Assembly: GCA_005768755.1 (NCBI GenBank)
Contig: VAFL01000002.1
Span: 310,001-374,000 of the forward strand
DNA length: 64,000 nt
DNA from: Paracoccus denitrificans
GTDB lineage: Bacteria; Pseudomonadota; Alphaproteobacteria; Rhodobacterales; Rhodobacteraceae
Direction of reading: 5' to 3'
In this document: positions 17,163-25,139 of the stretch, one piece after another
Layout of the letters: each line of letters begins with the position of its first letter
Position numbering within the stretch: the first letter of the stretch is position 1
Program-made: the position numbers and the translations under genes
Notes under the pieces: model-generated
The model's input: the letters and a program-made list of their open reading frames with translations, nothing else
Told to the model about the DNA's origin: nothing
Database searches by the model: none

Positions 17163-17669
17163 ATGATCATGAAACCCCTTGCAGGACTGTTGATTTCGGC
17201 GGCAATCGCGCTGCCCGGCTTGGCGCAGGACTGGCAGATGCCACGTGCCGATGATCCATCGACCAGTCAGGCACCAGGCAATTCCGACGACCCGCTTGGC
17301 GATCTGGAATCCGAACTCGACGGCGCAATGAACCAGCTGTTCAACCGCTTGCAACCGCATTTGAATGCGCTTGGCGACGAGTTGGCGGATACGATGAACG
17401 ATTTTGCCCCGGCGTTGAACGAAATCTCGGGATTGATCGACGATATGGGCAATTACGAACGGCCCGAGCGACTGGAAAATGGTGACATCATCATCCGCCG
17501 CCGCGCCGACGCCCCCCCGCCCCCACCACTGGAAGAACTGCAGCGCCTGCTTCCGGGCGATGAGGCAACGCCGAACCGGGACGATCCCCTGCGTCCGCTT
17601 GATCCGTGGCGCAGGCCGCGCGACAGTCAGGACGGTCAGGCCGGGGCCGCCCCGCAGACCGAACTGTGA
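17163..17669 (+). CDS. Exported protein of unknown function
   Basis: 168 residues. A signal peptide (about 1-22, ending 'ALPGLAQ') precedes a region predicted helical with amphipathic character ('LESELDGAMNQLFNRLQPHLNALGDELADTMNDFAPALNEISGLIDD' pattern). A Pro/Arg/Asp-rich disordered tail with 'PPPPP' follows. No catalytic motif is visible. ATG 17163 is preferred because the signal peptide then has the usual short n-region; an in-frame ATG at 17145 is possible. It ends at a terminator. Confidence 0.6.
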   Translation: MIMKPLAGLLISAAIALPGLAQDWQMPRADDPSTSQAPGNSDDPLGDLESELDGAMNQLFNRLQPHLNALGDELADTMNDFAPALNEISGLIDDMGNYERPERLENGDIIIRRRADAPPPPPLEELQRLLPGDEATPNRDDPLRPLDPWRRPRDSQDGQAGAAPQTEL

Positions 17670-17685
17670 CCAGAGCGCAGGCATG

Positions 17686-17713
17686 AAAAAGGGCGGCCAT
17701 GCCGCCCTTTGTG
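17686..17713. terminator. Bidirectional terminator
   Basis: A perfect 10-bp stem AAAGGGCGGC (17688-17697), CAT loop, GCCGCCCTTT (17701-17710), lies between the exported-protein gene (+) and the uspA-like gene (-). A/T runs on both sides allow use in either direction. Confidence 0.85.
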
Positions 17714-17731
17714 ATTTCCGTCTACCAACTG

Positions 17732-18157
17732 TCAGCGCAGAATCATCACACTGATCGGAGAGTGGCGCACGACCCGGTCGGCCTGACTGCCGACACGAAA
17801 GGTGCGCATCTCGTCAGGGGCGCGTGATGCCATGACGATCAGGTCAGCGCCGACCTTGTCAGCCATTTCCAGCACGGTCTCGGTCACGTGACCATGGCCG
17901 ACATGCGACTTGATGCGCTTGTCCCCCGGCAGTTCCCGCTCGATCAGTTCGCCGAGGCTTGCCTTCATCCCGGCAAGCGCCTTCTTCTCGTATCCGCGCG
18001 GCAGATAGCTGGCGACCCATGCATTGCCGACATCGTGCACAATGCCCAGGACGTGCAGTTCACCGCCGTCGTTCAGCAGCTGCATGGCCACCGGTATCGC
18101 CTTTTTCCAGCTGGCATCATGCTGGACGTCAATGGGCAGTAGGATCGAGTTATACAT
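17732..18157 (-). CDS. Universal stress protein (UspA family), TRAP-associated
   Basis: 141 residues. It begins 'MYNSILLPIDVQHDASW' and ends 'GSQADRVVRHSPISVMILR', the UspA fold. The nucleotide-binding signature G-2x-G-9x-G-S/T reads A-2x-A-9x-G-S here ('ASRAPDEMRTFRVGS'), so both first glycines are alanines while spacing is kept. It has a perfect AAGGAG site 6 bases before ATG and starts 15 bases after the TRAP permease stop. In Halomonas the similarly placed UspA protein TeaD binds ATP and tunes the TeaABC TRAP transporter; a comparable regulatory role here is inference. Confidence 0.88.
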   Translation of the reverse strand: MYNSILLPIDVQHDASWKKAIPVAMQLLNDGGELHVLGIVHDVGNAWVASYLPRGYEKKALAGMKASLGELIERELPGDKRIKSHVGHGHVTETVLEMADKVGADLIVMASRAPDEMRTFRVGSQADRVVRHSPISVMILR

Positions 18158-18171
18158 GCTCCACTCCTTTC

Positions 18172-21018
18172 TCAGGCTGCTGCGGCGCGCGTGACGGGGC
18201 TGGCATCGCCGGGTCCGATCCGGCGCCGCTGCATCCAGACCACAAGCGCCAGAAGCAAGAAGGCTGGAACGTACATCCAGTATTTGGACGGCGCTTCAGC
18301 GGGCGCGCGCACCAGCAGGACCGTCTGATCCCAATCGAGACCAGCCTTTGCCGCCGGGCTGTCGAGCGTGACGTTGTCGATCATCAGGGCATCGCCGTTC
18401 TGCAGTGTCTCGATCCCAAGTGCGGCCAGCCGTTCTTCACCGGTCGCGCCAGGAGGCACCTCCATCTGTGCGCGGAACTCGCGCGGATCTCCGACCTCAT
18501 CCAGTCCGGAAATGACCAGACGGAACGGTTCTCCGACGGGTGCTTCGCCCAGGGCTTGCACCAGTTCGGCCGGCGGGCGGTCGTCCCAGGGCGGCGCGAT
18601 CATGTCCATCCAGAAGCCCGGACGGAAGATGGTGAAAGCAACCAGAAGCAGAAGGACCGTTTCGACGATATTGCTGCGTGTCAGGAACCAGCCCTGCGTG
18701 GCAGCTGCGAACAACAACATGGCGACGGTCGCGGTGACGAAGACGAATACCCCATGCATCCAACCGACATCGATCAACAACAGGTCGGTGTTGAAGATGA
18801 ACAGGAAGGGCAGCGCCGCGGTGCGCAGGCTGTAGAAGAACGCCACGACACCAGTCTTGATCGGATCGCCACCTGACACGGCGGCAGCGGCGAAGGATGC
18901 AAGCCCGACAGGCGGCGTCACATCGGCCATGATGCCGAAATAGAAGACGAACAGATGAACCGCGATCAACGGCACGATCAGCCCGTTCTGCTGCCCAAGC
19001 GTCACGATCACCGGCGCCAGCAGCGCTGACACGACAATATAGTTCGCCGTGGTTGGCAGGCCCATACCCAGGATCAGCGACAGGATTGCGGTCAGGAACA
19101 GGATCGCCAGCAGATTGCCGCCCGACAGAACCTCGACCACATCCGCCAGCGCGGAACCGACACCGGTCTGGCTGACGGCCCCCACGATGATGCCGGCGGT
19201 CGCGGTGGCGATGCCGATGCCGATCATGTTGCGCGCGCCCGAGATCATGCCGTCGATCAGATCCGAAACACCCGCCATGAAGCTGCGTCCAAAGGTGGCG
19301 TTTCCGCTATAGTCCTGCCCGCGCATCATCATCATGAGCGGTCGCTGCGTCAGCAGGATGAAGATCATGAATGCTGTTGCCCAGAAAGCGGACAGGCCGG
19401 GCGACAGGCGGTCGACCATCAGCGCCCACACAAGCACGACGACCGGCAGGATATAGTACAGGCCGGAACGCACCGTCGGGCCGGGCAAAGGAAGCTCCTT
19501 CACCTCGGCATTGGGATCGTCCAGCTTCAAAGGCTCCTCTCGCGAGCCGACCCACAGCAGCGCCACGTAGGCCGCGAACAGAAGCCCGAAGATGACATAG
19601 TTGGCGTTGGCGCCAAAGGTCGGACGAATCCAGCCCATGCCGTAATAGACCAGCATCGACAGGATGCAGATGGCCATCACGCCAAAGACAAACCCCACGA
19701 TGCGACGCATTAGCGGACCCGGCTCATAGGCGCGCGGAAGGCCCTTCATGCCGGTCTTCATCGCCTCCAGATGGACGATATAGACAAGGGCGATATAGGA
19801 AATGGTCGCCGGAATGACGGCCGCCTTCACCACGTCGAAATAGGGGATGCCGACATATTCGACCATCAGGAAGGCCGCAGCACCCATGACCGGCGGCATG
19901 ATCTGCCCGTTGACCGAGGATGCGACCTCGACCGCGCCTGCCTTTTCGGAACTGAAGCCCACCTTCTTCATCAGCGGAATGGTAAACGTGCCGGTGGTCA
20001 CGACGTTGGCGATCGATGAGCCGGAGATCAGACCGGTCATGGCCGAACTGACAACAGCAGCTTTCGCAGGTCCGCCGCGCATATGTCCCATGAGAGAGAA
20101 AGCGACCTGAATGAAGTAGTTCCCCGCGCCTGCCTTATCCAGCAGCGCGCCGAAAAGGACGAACAGGAAAACAAACTTCGTCGAAACGCCAAGCGCGATA
20201 CCGAAAACACCTTGCGTGGTGATCCATTGGTGGTTCGCGACCTCGGCCAGCGAATTTCCCTTATGGGCGATCAGCGCGGGCATGTATGGCCCGAGGAAGG
20301 TATAGACAAGAAACAGCGACGCTACGATCATCAATGCCGGGCCAAGCGCGCGGCGCGTCGCCTCCAGCAGCAGCAGGATACCGGCCACAGCGACGACCAG
20401 ATCCAGTGTGATCGGGGCACCGACGCGCGTGCTGATCTGCGCATAGTTGAAATAGATGTAAAGCGAAGTGGCAGCGCCAGCCAGCGCCATCGCCCATTCC
20501 CAGGGCGGCACCCAGTTTTTCGGGCTGCCAAGCAAAATCGCGGCCACGACGGCCGCACCAAGCAGCGCGATCCACCAGGCAGAGCCGGCCGGTCCGCCGT
20601 TGATGAACAGCAGCGTCAGCAGAACCGGAACCGCCACCGCCAGGACCAGCTGGAAGGGAGAGCGAACGGCCGGATAGGCGAGATAGGCCAGCAGCATCGC
20701 GAAGGCGAGATGGAACGAACGCTGCTCGGTCTCGCCCAGGATGCCGAACTCGAACATGAACGGCAGCGGCGATGCGATCCAAAGCTGGAACACCGACCAG
20801 CAAAGCGCCACGATCAGGATTGTCCTGCCGACCCAACCAGCCGGCGTTCGCGCCCCCGTGTCGGACGACGCGACCAGCTCATCCAGTTCGGACTGGCTTA
20901 ACCCAGCCGCGCCAGACGCCTCGTTTTCGACCGCAGCCGCCTCCATCTGATCGCGGTCACGCGTCCGGGCGTCCGCCCTGCCCCCCGTGCCACGTCCTGG
21001 ATCGTCATCACTGTTCAT
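18172..21018 (-). CDS. TAXI-type TRAP transporter, fused small+large permease (DctQM)
   Basis: 948 residues, inner membrane. A hydrophilic acidic N-terminal tail (about 1-60) is followed by roughly 16-18 helices, including conserved loops 'GSSIANVVTTGTFTIPLMKKVG', 'SVNGQIMPPVMGAAAFLM', 'GLPTTANYIVVS' and 'FGIMADVTPPVGLASFAAAAVSGGDP'. These identify the large-subunit core of TAXI-TRAP fusions. The last 180 residues carry a DUF3394/PDZ-like region ('LGIETLQNGDALMIDNVTLDSPAAKAGLDWDQTV'). It imports an organic solute with Na or H gradient energy. ATG 21018 was chosen (AGGGA 7 bases upstream) over an upstream TTG. The substrate is unknown. Confidence 0.93.
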   Translation of the reverse strand: MNSDDDPGRGTGGRADARTRDRDQMEAAAVENEASGAAGLSQSELDELVASSDTGARTPAGWVGRTILIVALCWSVFQLWIASPLPFMFEFGILGETEQRSFHLAFAMLLAYLAYPAVRSPFQLVLAVAVPVLLTLLFINGGPAGSAWWIALLGAAVVAAILLGSPKNWVPPWEWAMALAGAATSLYIYFNYAQISTRVGAPITLDLVVAVAGILLLLEATRRALGPALMIVASLFLVYTFLGPYMPALIAHKGNSLAEVANHQWITTQGVFGIALGVSTKFVFLFVLFGALLDKAGAGNYFIQVAFSLMGHMRGGPAKAAVVSSAMTGLISGSSIANVVTTGTFTIPLMKKVGFSSEKAGAVEVASSVNGQIMPPVMGAAAFLMVEYVGIPYFDVVKAAVIPATISYIALVYIVHLEAMKTGMKGLPRAYEPGPLMRRIVGFVFGVMAICILSMLVYYGMGWIRPTFGANANYVIFGLLFAAYVALLWVGSREEPLKLDDPNAEVKELPLPGPTVRSGLYYILPVVVLVWALMVDRLSPGLSAFWATAFMIFILLTQRPLMMMMRGQDYSGNATFGRSFMAGVSDLIDGMISGARNMIGIGIATATAGIIVGAVSQTGVGSALADVVEVLSGGNLLAILFLTAILSLILGMGLPTTANYIVVSALLAPVIVTLGQQNGLIVPLIAVHLFVFYFGIMADVTPPVGLASFAAAAVSGGDPIKTGVVAFFYSLRTAALPFLFIFNTDLLLIDVGWMHGVFVFVTATVAMLLFAAATQGWFLTRSNIVETVLLLLVAFTIFRPGFWMDMIAPPWDDRPPAELVQALGEAPVGEPFRLVISGLDEVGDPREFRAQMEVPPGATGEERLAALGIETLQNGDALMIDNVTLDSPAAKAGLDWDQTVLLVRAPAEAPSKYWMYVPAFLLLALVVWMQRRRIGPGDASPVTRAAAA

Positions 21019-21083
21019 GTTCAAATCCCTGATCTTGTCCGGTTTTGCCCGGCGTCCTGTTCGCTATGTTCTTAGACTGTCAT

Positions 21084-21116
21084 AAAAAAGCGGCCCCGCT
21101 GCAAGAGCGGAGCCGC
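21084..21116 (-). terminator. Intercistronic terminator/attenuator between binding protein and permease
   Basis: An 11-bp stem with one mismatch (21090-21100 with 21106-21116, 5-base loop) is followed on the minus strand by six T (21084-21089). It lies 40 bases after the binding-protein stop and before the permease start. Partial termination here would give more periplasmic binding protein than permease from a single promoter. Confidence 0.8.
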
Positions 21117-21156
21117 ATTTCATGTATTCCAGACACTGGAAAAGTTGCGATTCAGA

Positions 21157-22128
21157 TTACTGAATCCAGCCCTGCTCTTTGAAGTATTTCTCGGCGCCGG
21201 GGTGCAGCGGGGCAGAGTTGCCTTCGCTGATCATCGACTCGGGCTCAAGATTGGCGAAAGCCGGGTGCAGGCCCTTGAAACGGTCGAAGTTGTCGAAAAC
21301 CGCCTTGACGACTTCATAAACGATCTCGTCCGGCACATCGGCCGAGGTCACGAACGTGGCCTTCACACCGAACGTGTTCACGTCATTGTCGGTGCCGGCA
21401 TACATGCCGCCCGGAATGACCGCCTTGGCGTAATAGGGATTTTCCTCGACCAGCTTGTCGATTTCAGGCCCTTCGACCGGCACCAGGTTGGCCGCGATGG
21501 TGGACGTGGCTTCCTGGATCGAGCCGTTCGGATGACCGGCAGTGTAGATGATCGCATCAACGTTGTTGTCGCCCAAAGCGGCAGACTGCTCGCTGGGTTG
21601 AAGCTGCGATGCCAGCGAGAAATCGTCCATCGTCCAGCCCTTGGCATCCAGCACGACCTGCATGGTCGCCAGCTGGCCTGAACCCGGGCTGCCGACGTTC
21701 ACGCGCTTGCCGCGCAGATCGTCAAAGCTCGCGACATTGGCGTCCTGGCGGGCAACGACGGTGAACGGCTCGGGATAGACCGAAAAGACCGAGCGCAGCT
21801 TTTCAACCTTCTTGTCGCCTTCGAATTCCGGCGAGGTCCCGTTATAGGCGTGATACTGAATGTCGGATTGCGCGATACCCATCGTCATATCGCCGGCCTT
21901 GATGGCGTTCACGTTGGCAACAGACGCACCGGTCGAGGGCGCTGTGCACTTGATACCGGTGTTCGCGGTGTCGCGGTTCACCAGCCGGCAGATCGACTGG
22001 CCGACGACGTAATAAACGCCCGTCTGGCCACCGGTGCCGATGGTGATGAAGGTTTCTTCCTGCGCGCTGGCTGTGCCGGCGATGGTGGCGAATGCGAATG
22101 CCGCTGTCACGGTCTTGACGAAATTCAT
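21157..22128 (-). CDS. TAXI-family TRAP solute-binding protein
   Basis: 323 residues, periplasmic. The signal peptide (about 1-22, 'AFATIAGTASAQ') is followed by the TAXI core 'FITIGTGGQTGVYYVVGQSICRLVN', 'SVANVNAIKAGDMTMGIAQSD', 'VNVGSPGSGQLATMQVVLDAKGW' and 'DAIIYTAGHPNGSIQEA'. It captures the ligand and delivers it to the fused permease downstream. TAXI ligands are typically dicarboxylates or amino acids such as glutamate, but the pocket cannot be assigned from sequence. Its GGGGAG ribosome-binding site lies inside a long hairpin. Confidence 0.95.
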   Translation of the reverse strand: MNFVKTVTAAFAFATIAGTASAQEETFITIGTGGQTGVYYVVGQSICRLVNRDTANTGIKCTAPSTGASVANVNAIKAGDMTMGIAQSDIQYHAYNGTSPEFEGDKKVEKLRSVFSVYPEPFTVVARQDANVASFDDLRGKRVNVGSPGSGQLATMQVVLDAKGWTMDDFSLASQLQPSEQSAALGDNNVDAIIYTAGHPNGSIQEATSTIAANLVPVEGPEIDKLVEENPYYAKAVIPGGMYAGTDNDVNTFGVKATFVTSADVPDEIVYEVVKAVFDNFDRFKGLHPAFANLEPESMISEGNSAPLHPGAEKYFKEQGWIQ

Positions 22129-22133
22129 TTCGT

Positions 22134-22194
22134 TCTCCCCTGTTGGTCAGATAGGCAGAGCGTCCGATATCTGGACGGAAAGTGCAACAGGGGA
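22134..22194 (-). promoter_or_regulatory. 5' leader hairpin that would mask the ribosome-binding site of the TRAP binding protein
   Basis: A perfect 10-bp inverted repeat (22136-22145 with 22185-22194) encloses a second 5-bp hairpin (22161-22165 with 22173-22177, 7-base loop). On the minus-strand RNA the 3' arm contains the GGGGAG ribosome-binding site of the gene starting at 22128. Folding would sequester the site. This is a direct reading of complementarity; any ligand, temperature or protein trigger is inference. Confidence 0.6.
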
Positions 22195-22229
22195 CTGTGA
22201 CCTGGCGTATCAGTTCGATTGCCTGCCGA

Positions 22230-22700
22230 TCACGCCTGCCCTGTGCGCTGATCGCCGTAAAGCGCATTCGCCCGAGCCTCGAATGCGCGGACGATTCGGC
22301 CCATGGCTTCGTCGAATACGACACCGATCAGCTTGCCCAGAATCGCGTTCTTGAATTCGAAATCGACGAAGAAATCCACCTCGCAGCCGCCTTCGGGCAG
22401 GTCGCGGAAGGTCCAGCCCGAATGCAGATAGCGAAACGGACCGTCCAGGTAATCAGTGTCGATCTTCATCTTTTCAGGCCAAAGGGTGACCCGGCTGCCA
22501 AAACGTTCCCGAAAGACCTTGAAGGAAATCACCAGATCGGCCTCGATCACCTCGGACCCGTCCGGCATCGTCTGGCGCGACCTGATGCGGGCGGCGCTGT
22601 TCCACGGAAGGAATTCGGGATAGCGTTCGACATCGGCAACCAGATCATACATCTGATGGGCCGAGTAGGGCAGTTTGCGGGTTTCGGAACGTTTCGGCAA
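22230..22700 (-). CDS. COQ10-like START-domain protein (annotated elsewhere as 'RatA family')
   Basis: 156 residues from a TTG start. The sequence 'KRSETRKLPYSAHQMYDLVADVERYPEFLPW' and 'GCEVDFFVDFEFKNAILGKLIG' are the COQ10/RatA polyketide-cyclase fold that binds ubiquinone or other lipids. Family members in alphaproteobacteria begin at this point with M-P-x-x-S-E, so TTG at 22698-22700 is the best start; no ATG fits. A GGAT site lies upstream. The role is probably ubiquinone delivery to respiratory complexes rather than a toxin; no antitoxin partner is visible. It is divergent from a small membrane gene. Confidence 0.85.
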   Translation of the reverse strand: MPKRSETRKLPYSAHQMYDLVADVERYPEFLPWNSAARIRSRQTMPDGSEVIEADLVISFKVFRERFGSRVTLWPEKMKIDTDYLDGPFRYLHSGWTFRDLPEGGCEVDFFVDFEFKNAILGKLIGVVFDEAMGRIVRAFEARANALYGDQRTGQA

Positions 22701-22750
22701 TTCAGATCCGGAGTTGATGGGGCGCGGCAGAAATAACCGAAGGTAGCACG

Positions 22751-22936
22751 ATGAACAACATGACTTGGCTGATCCGGGCGTCGAGATGGGCACGAAAGCC
22801 GCCAAGTATGAAGATGGTCAAGCTGGTCTTTGCGATCCTGGCCGCCGGCCTGATCCTTCTGGCGTTGGAAAAGCTGGGCTGGTGGCCAGAATGGGCGACG
22901 ATGGAAAAGGATCGGGGGCCCCGCCTGCCGCGCTGA
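22751..22936 (+). CDS. Small conserved single-span membrane protein
   Basis: 61 residues. A basic N-terminus ('MTWLIRASRWARKPPS') is followed by one transmembrane helix ('VKLVFAILAAGLILLALEKL') and the motif 'GWWPEW' near the end. I recall similar short proteins in Rhodobacteraceae with the pattern W-L-I-R-x-x-R-W-A...PPS...GWP.W, so this is probably a real conserved gene. AAGG lies 6 bases before the ATG; a second ATG three codons later is possible. Function is unknown. It faces the COQ10-like gene divergently. Confidence 0.6.
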   Translation: MNNMTWLIRASRWARKPPSMKMVKLVFAILAAGLILLALEKLGWWPEWATMEKDRGPRLPR

Positions 22937-22967
22937 TTGGTCGCGGGCCAGGCGGGGCGTTCAGCGA

Positions 22968-23810
22968 CTAAAGTCCAGCCTCTGAAAAGGTGTCGCAGGA
23001 CGACAGTTGCCCGCCTTCATAGCCGCGCATGAACCATTTCTGCCGATCAGCAGATGAGCCATGCGTGAATGCGTCAGGGACGACCGCGCGACCGGCACTT
23101 TCCATCAGCGCGTCGTCGCCCACGGCGGCAGCAGCGTCCATCGCCTCGGTGATATCTTCACCGGTGATGGACAGGTCCCGCGCAGAGCCGCGCGCCCACA
23201 TGCCGGCGAAACAATCCGCCTGCAATTCGGTCAGCACGGAAAGATAGTTCGAATCTTCCTGGCTGGACTGCTGACGCGCCTGGGTGACCTTCGGCAAGAT
23301 GCCAAGCTGGTTCTGGACATGGTGGCCGACCTCGTGGGCGATCACATAGGCCGCGGCAAGATCGCCGCCCGCGCCCATGCGGCTGTCCATGACTTTGAAA
23401 AAGTCGGTGTCCAGATAGATCTTCTGGTCCAGCGGGCAGTAGAACGGGCCCATCTGGGCCGATGCACCGCCGCAGCCCGACTGCGTACCGCCGGAATAAA
23501 GCACCATCTGCGGCTCGACATAGGCGCTGTTGGTGGCTGCGGGCACAACCTCGCCAAAGACGGTCTCCGTCTCGCGCAGCATGACGCCCGCGAATTCCCC
23601 CATCTGCTGTTCTTCCTCGGTCAGTTCACGCGGTTCGCCGGTTGTGGTCTGGCTTGTCTGCTGAACCAGGGGCGAGATGTCGATACCGAAGAAATATCCG
23701 AATGCCAGTACCGCCAGCATGCCGACCACGCCGATGCCGCCAGCACCGCTTGATCCCATCCTGCGCCGATCTTCGACATTGCGGCTGCCTTGCCGTCCGC
23801 GCCATTGCAT
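22968..23810 (-). CDS. ypfJ: Neutral zinc metallopeptidase of the YpfJ family
   Basis: 280 residues. A Gly-rich cytosolic N-terminus 'RMGSSGAGGIGVVGMLAVLAFGYFFG' contains the single transmembrane anchor. The protease domain has HEVGHHVQNQLG (HExxH, about residue 170-175), 'LYSGGTQSGCGGASAQMGPFYCPLD' and 'ELQADCFAGMWARG' carrying the third zinc ligand region. This is the 'putative neutral zinc metallopeptidase' family (KPN_02809 type); the physiological substrate is unknown. Start 23810 gives the usual family beginning 'MQWRGRQGSRNVEDRR'; a GGGAG lies 12 bases upstream. Confidence 0.9.
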   Translation of the reverse strand: MQWRGRQGSRNVEDRRRMGSSGAGGIGVVGMLAVLAFGYFFGIDISPLVQQTSQTTTGEPRELTEEEQQMGEFAGVMLRETETVFGEVVPAATNSAYVEPQMVLYSGGTQSGCGGASAQMGPFYCPLDQKIYLDTDFFKVMDSRMGAGGDLAAAYVIAHEVGHHVQNQLGILPKVTQARQQSSQEDSNYLSVLTELQADCFAGMWARGSARDLSITGEDITEAMDAAAAVGDDALMESAGRAVVPDAFTHGSSADRQKWFMRGYEGGQLSSCDTFSEAGL

Positions 23811-23944
23811 GTGTTGCTTTCTCCCGCCAAATATTCCGCGCCAATCCGCCGGCGCCCTTGCTGTCGCAGTCATCAACCCTAAGCGGGCTTGACGGTTCCG
23901 GCAAGCCGCGCGAGATGGTTACAAATCAGGTCGGAGTGCGATGG

Positions 23945-24541
23945 ATGTTTGATTGGGTTGTCTCGGTTATCGAGGCCTGGGGGTATCCGGGTGTTTTTCT
24001 GCTGATGCTGGCGGAAAACCTGTTTCCGCCCATTCCATCCGAAGTGATCATGCCGCTGGCGGGCTTTCTGGTCGGCGAAGGGCAGATGAACCTGATACTG
24101 ACGATCGCCGCCGGCACCGCAGGCTCGGTCCTGGGAACGAGTTTCTGGTATTTCGTTGGCCGCATGTTCGGTGCAGAGCGGCTGAAACGATGGGCAGCAC
24201 GCTGGGGGCGCGTACTGACGATGTCGCCGTCCGATATCGATGGCGCGGTGGGCTGGTTCGATCGTCACGGGGGGGCGGCCGTCTTTTTCGGGCGCATGCT
24301 GCCCGCGATCCGCACGTTGATTTCGGTTCCTGCAGGGATCGCCAGAATGGCCTTCAGCAAGTTCTTGCTGCTGACGATCGCCGGAAGCCTGATCTGGACG
24401 GTGCTTCTGACGGTTGCAGGCATGGTACTTCAGGACCGGTTCGAACTGGTTTCCGGCGTGATCGACCCGGTGTCCAAGGTGATCGTTGTCACGGTGATCG
24501 CGATCTATCTCTATCGCGTGATCCGCTGGAAACCGCATTGA
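23945..24541 (+). CDS. DedA-family membrane protein
   Basis: 198 residues, polytopic. 'NLFPPIPSEVIMPLAGFL' (re-entrant loop), 'SFWYFVGRMFGAERLKRW' and 'FFGRMLPAIRTLISVPAGIARM' are the DedA/VTT motifs including the essential Glu/Asp and the [F/Y]xxR repeat. DedA proteins act as proton-dependent lipid scramblases or transporters (undecaprenyl phosphate or phosphatidylethanolamine recycling) supporting envelope integrity. ATG 23945 has a GGAG site 8 bases upstream. It is followed by dsbB on the same strand 56 bases on. Confidence 0.92.
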   Translation: MFDWVVSVIEAWGYPGVFLLMLAENLFPPIPSEVIMPLAGFLVGEGQMNLILTIAAGTAGSVLGTSFWYFVGRMFGAERLKRWAARWGRVLTMSPSDIDGAVGWFDRHGGAAVFFGRMLPAIRTLISVPAGIARMAFSKFLLLTIAGSLIWTVLLTVAGMVLQDRFELVSGVIDPVSKVIVVTVIAIYLYRVIRWKPH

Positions 24542-24597
24542 CACCGCCCGACTGGCGACGGACATTCCGCGCGCTTCGTTAAGGGACGGAAAAGACG

Positions 24598-25074
24598 ATG
24601 ATTTCAGCCAGACAACTTGCCATTCTTGCCGGCGCAGGATCGGCCGCGCTGCTTCTGGCGGCGCTGTTCTTCCAATGGCTGGGCTATGTCCCTTGCGAGT
24701 TGTGCATCCTGCAACGCTGGCCGCATCTGGCTGCAGCCATCATCGGCGCGTTGATCTTCTTCATCGACAGCCGCGTGCTGCGTTGGCTGGGTGTGCTGGC
24801 GGCAGGTCTGGCGACCGCCTTCGCGATCTTTCACGCCGGGGTAGAACTGGGCTGGTGGGAGGGTCCCGCCGCCTGCACGGGCGGACTTGGCGATATCGGC
24901 GCGATGTCGACACAGGACCTGATGGCACAGCTGCAAGCCGCCCCGGTGGTGCGTTGCGATCAGCCGCAATGGTACTTCCTCGGCCTTACCATGGCCGCCT
25001 GGAATGCCATCCTGTCGGCCGTGCTGACCGGGATGTGGCTGCGTTCGGCATTTGGGCGCGGCATCAACGCCTAG
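24598..25074 (+). CDS. dsbB: Disulfide bond formation protein B
   Basis: 158 residues with four hydrophobic helices. It reoxidises periplasmic DsbA with ubiquinone. The first redox pair is 'PCELC' (about residue 33-36). The second pair is the Cys in 'PAACTGGLG' and the Cys in 'VVRCDQPQWYFLGLTMAAWN'. All four essential cysteines are present. No dsbA is adjacent. Confidence 0.92.
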   Translation: MISARQLAILAGAGSAALLLAALFFQWLGYVPCELCILQRWPHLAAAIIGALIFFIDSRVLRWLGVLAAGLATAFAIFHAGVELGWWEGPAACTGGLGDIGAMSTQDLMAQLQAAPVVRCDQPQWYFLGLTMAAWNAILSAVLTGMWLRSAFGRGINA

Positions 25075-25079
25075 CGTCG

Positions 25080-25109
25080 TTGCACCCAAGCCCGCGTAGG
25101 TGCTATACC
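25080..25109 (+). promoter_or_regulatory. Candidate gyrA promoter
   Basis: TTGCAC (25080-25085) and TATACC (25104-25109) with an 18-base spacer (17 if CTATAC is used). A start site near 25115 would give a leader of about 25 bases before the GTG start of gyrA. Confidence 0.5.
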
Positions 25110-25139
25110 ACGCCACAACAAGATATTGAGGCGTGAGAC

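Noticed and set aside
22230..22700. Possible RatA-type toxin of a toxin-antitoxin pair
   Set aside because: The fold is shared with COQ10; there is no adjacent antitoxin and the setting in a ubiquinone-using bacterium favours a lipid carrier.
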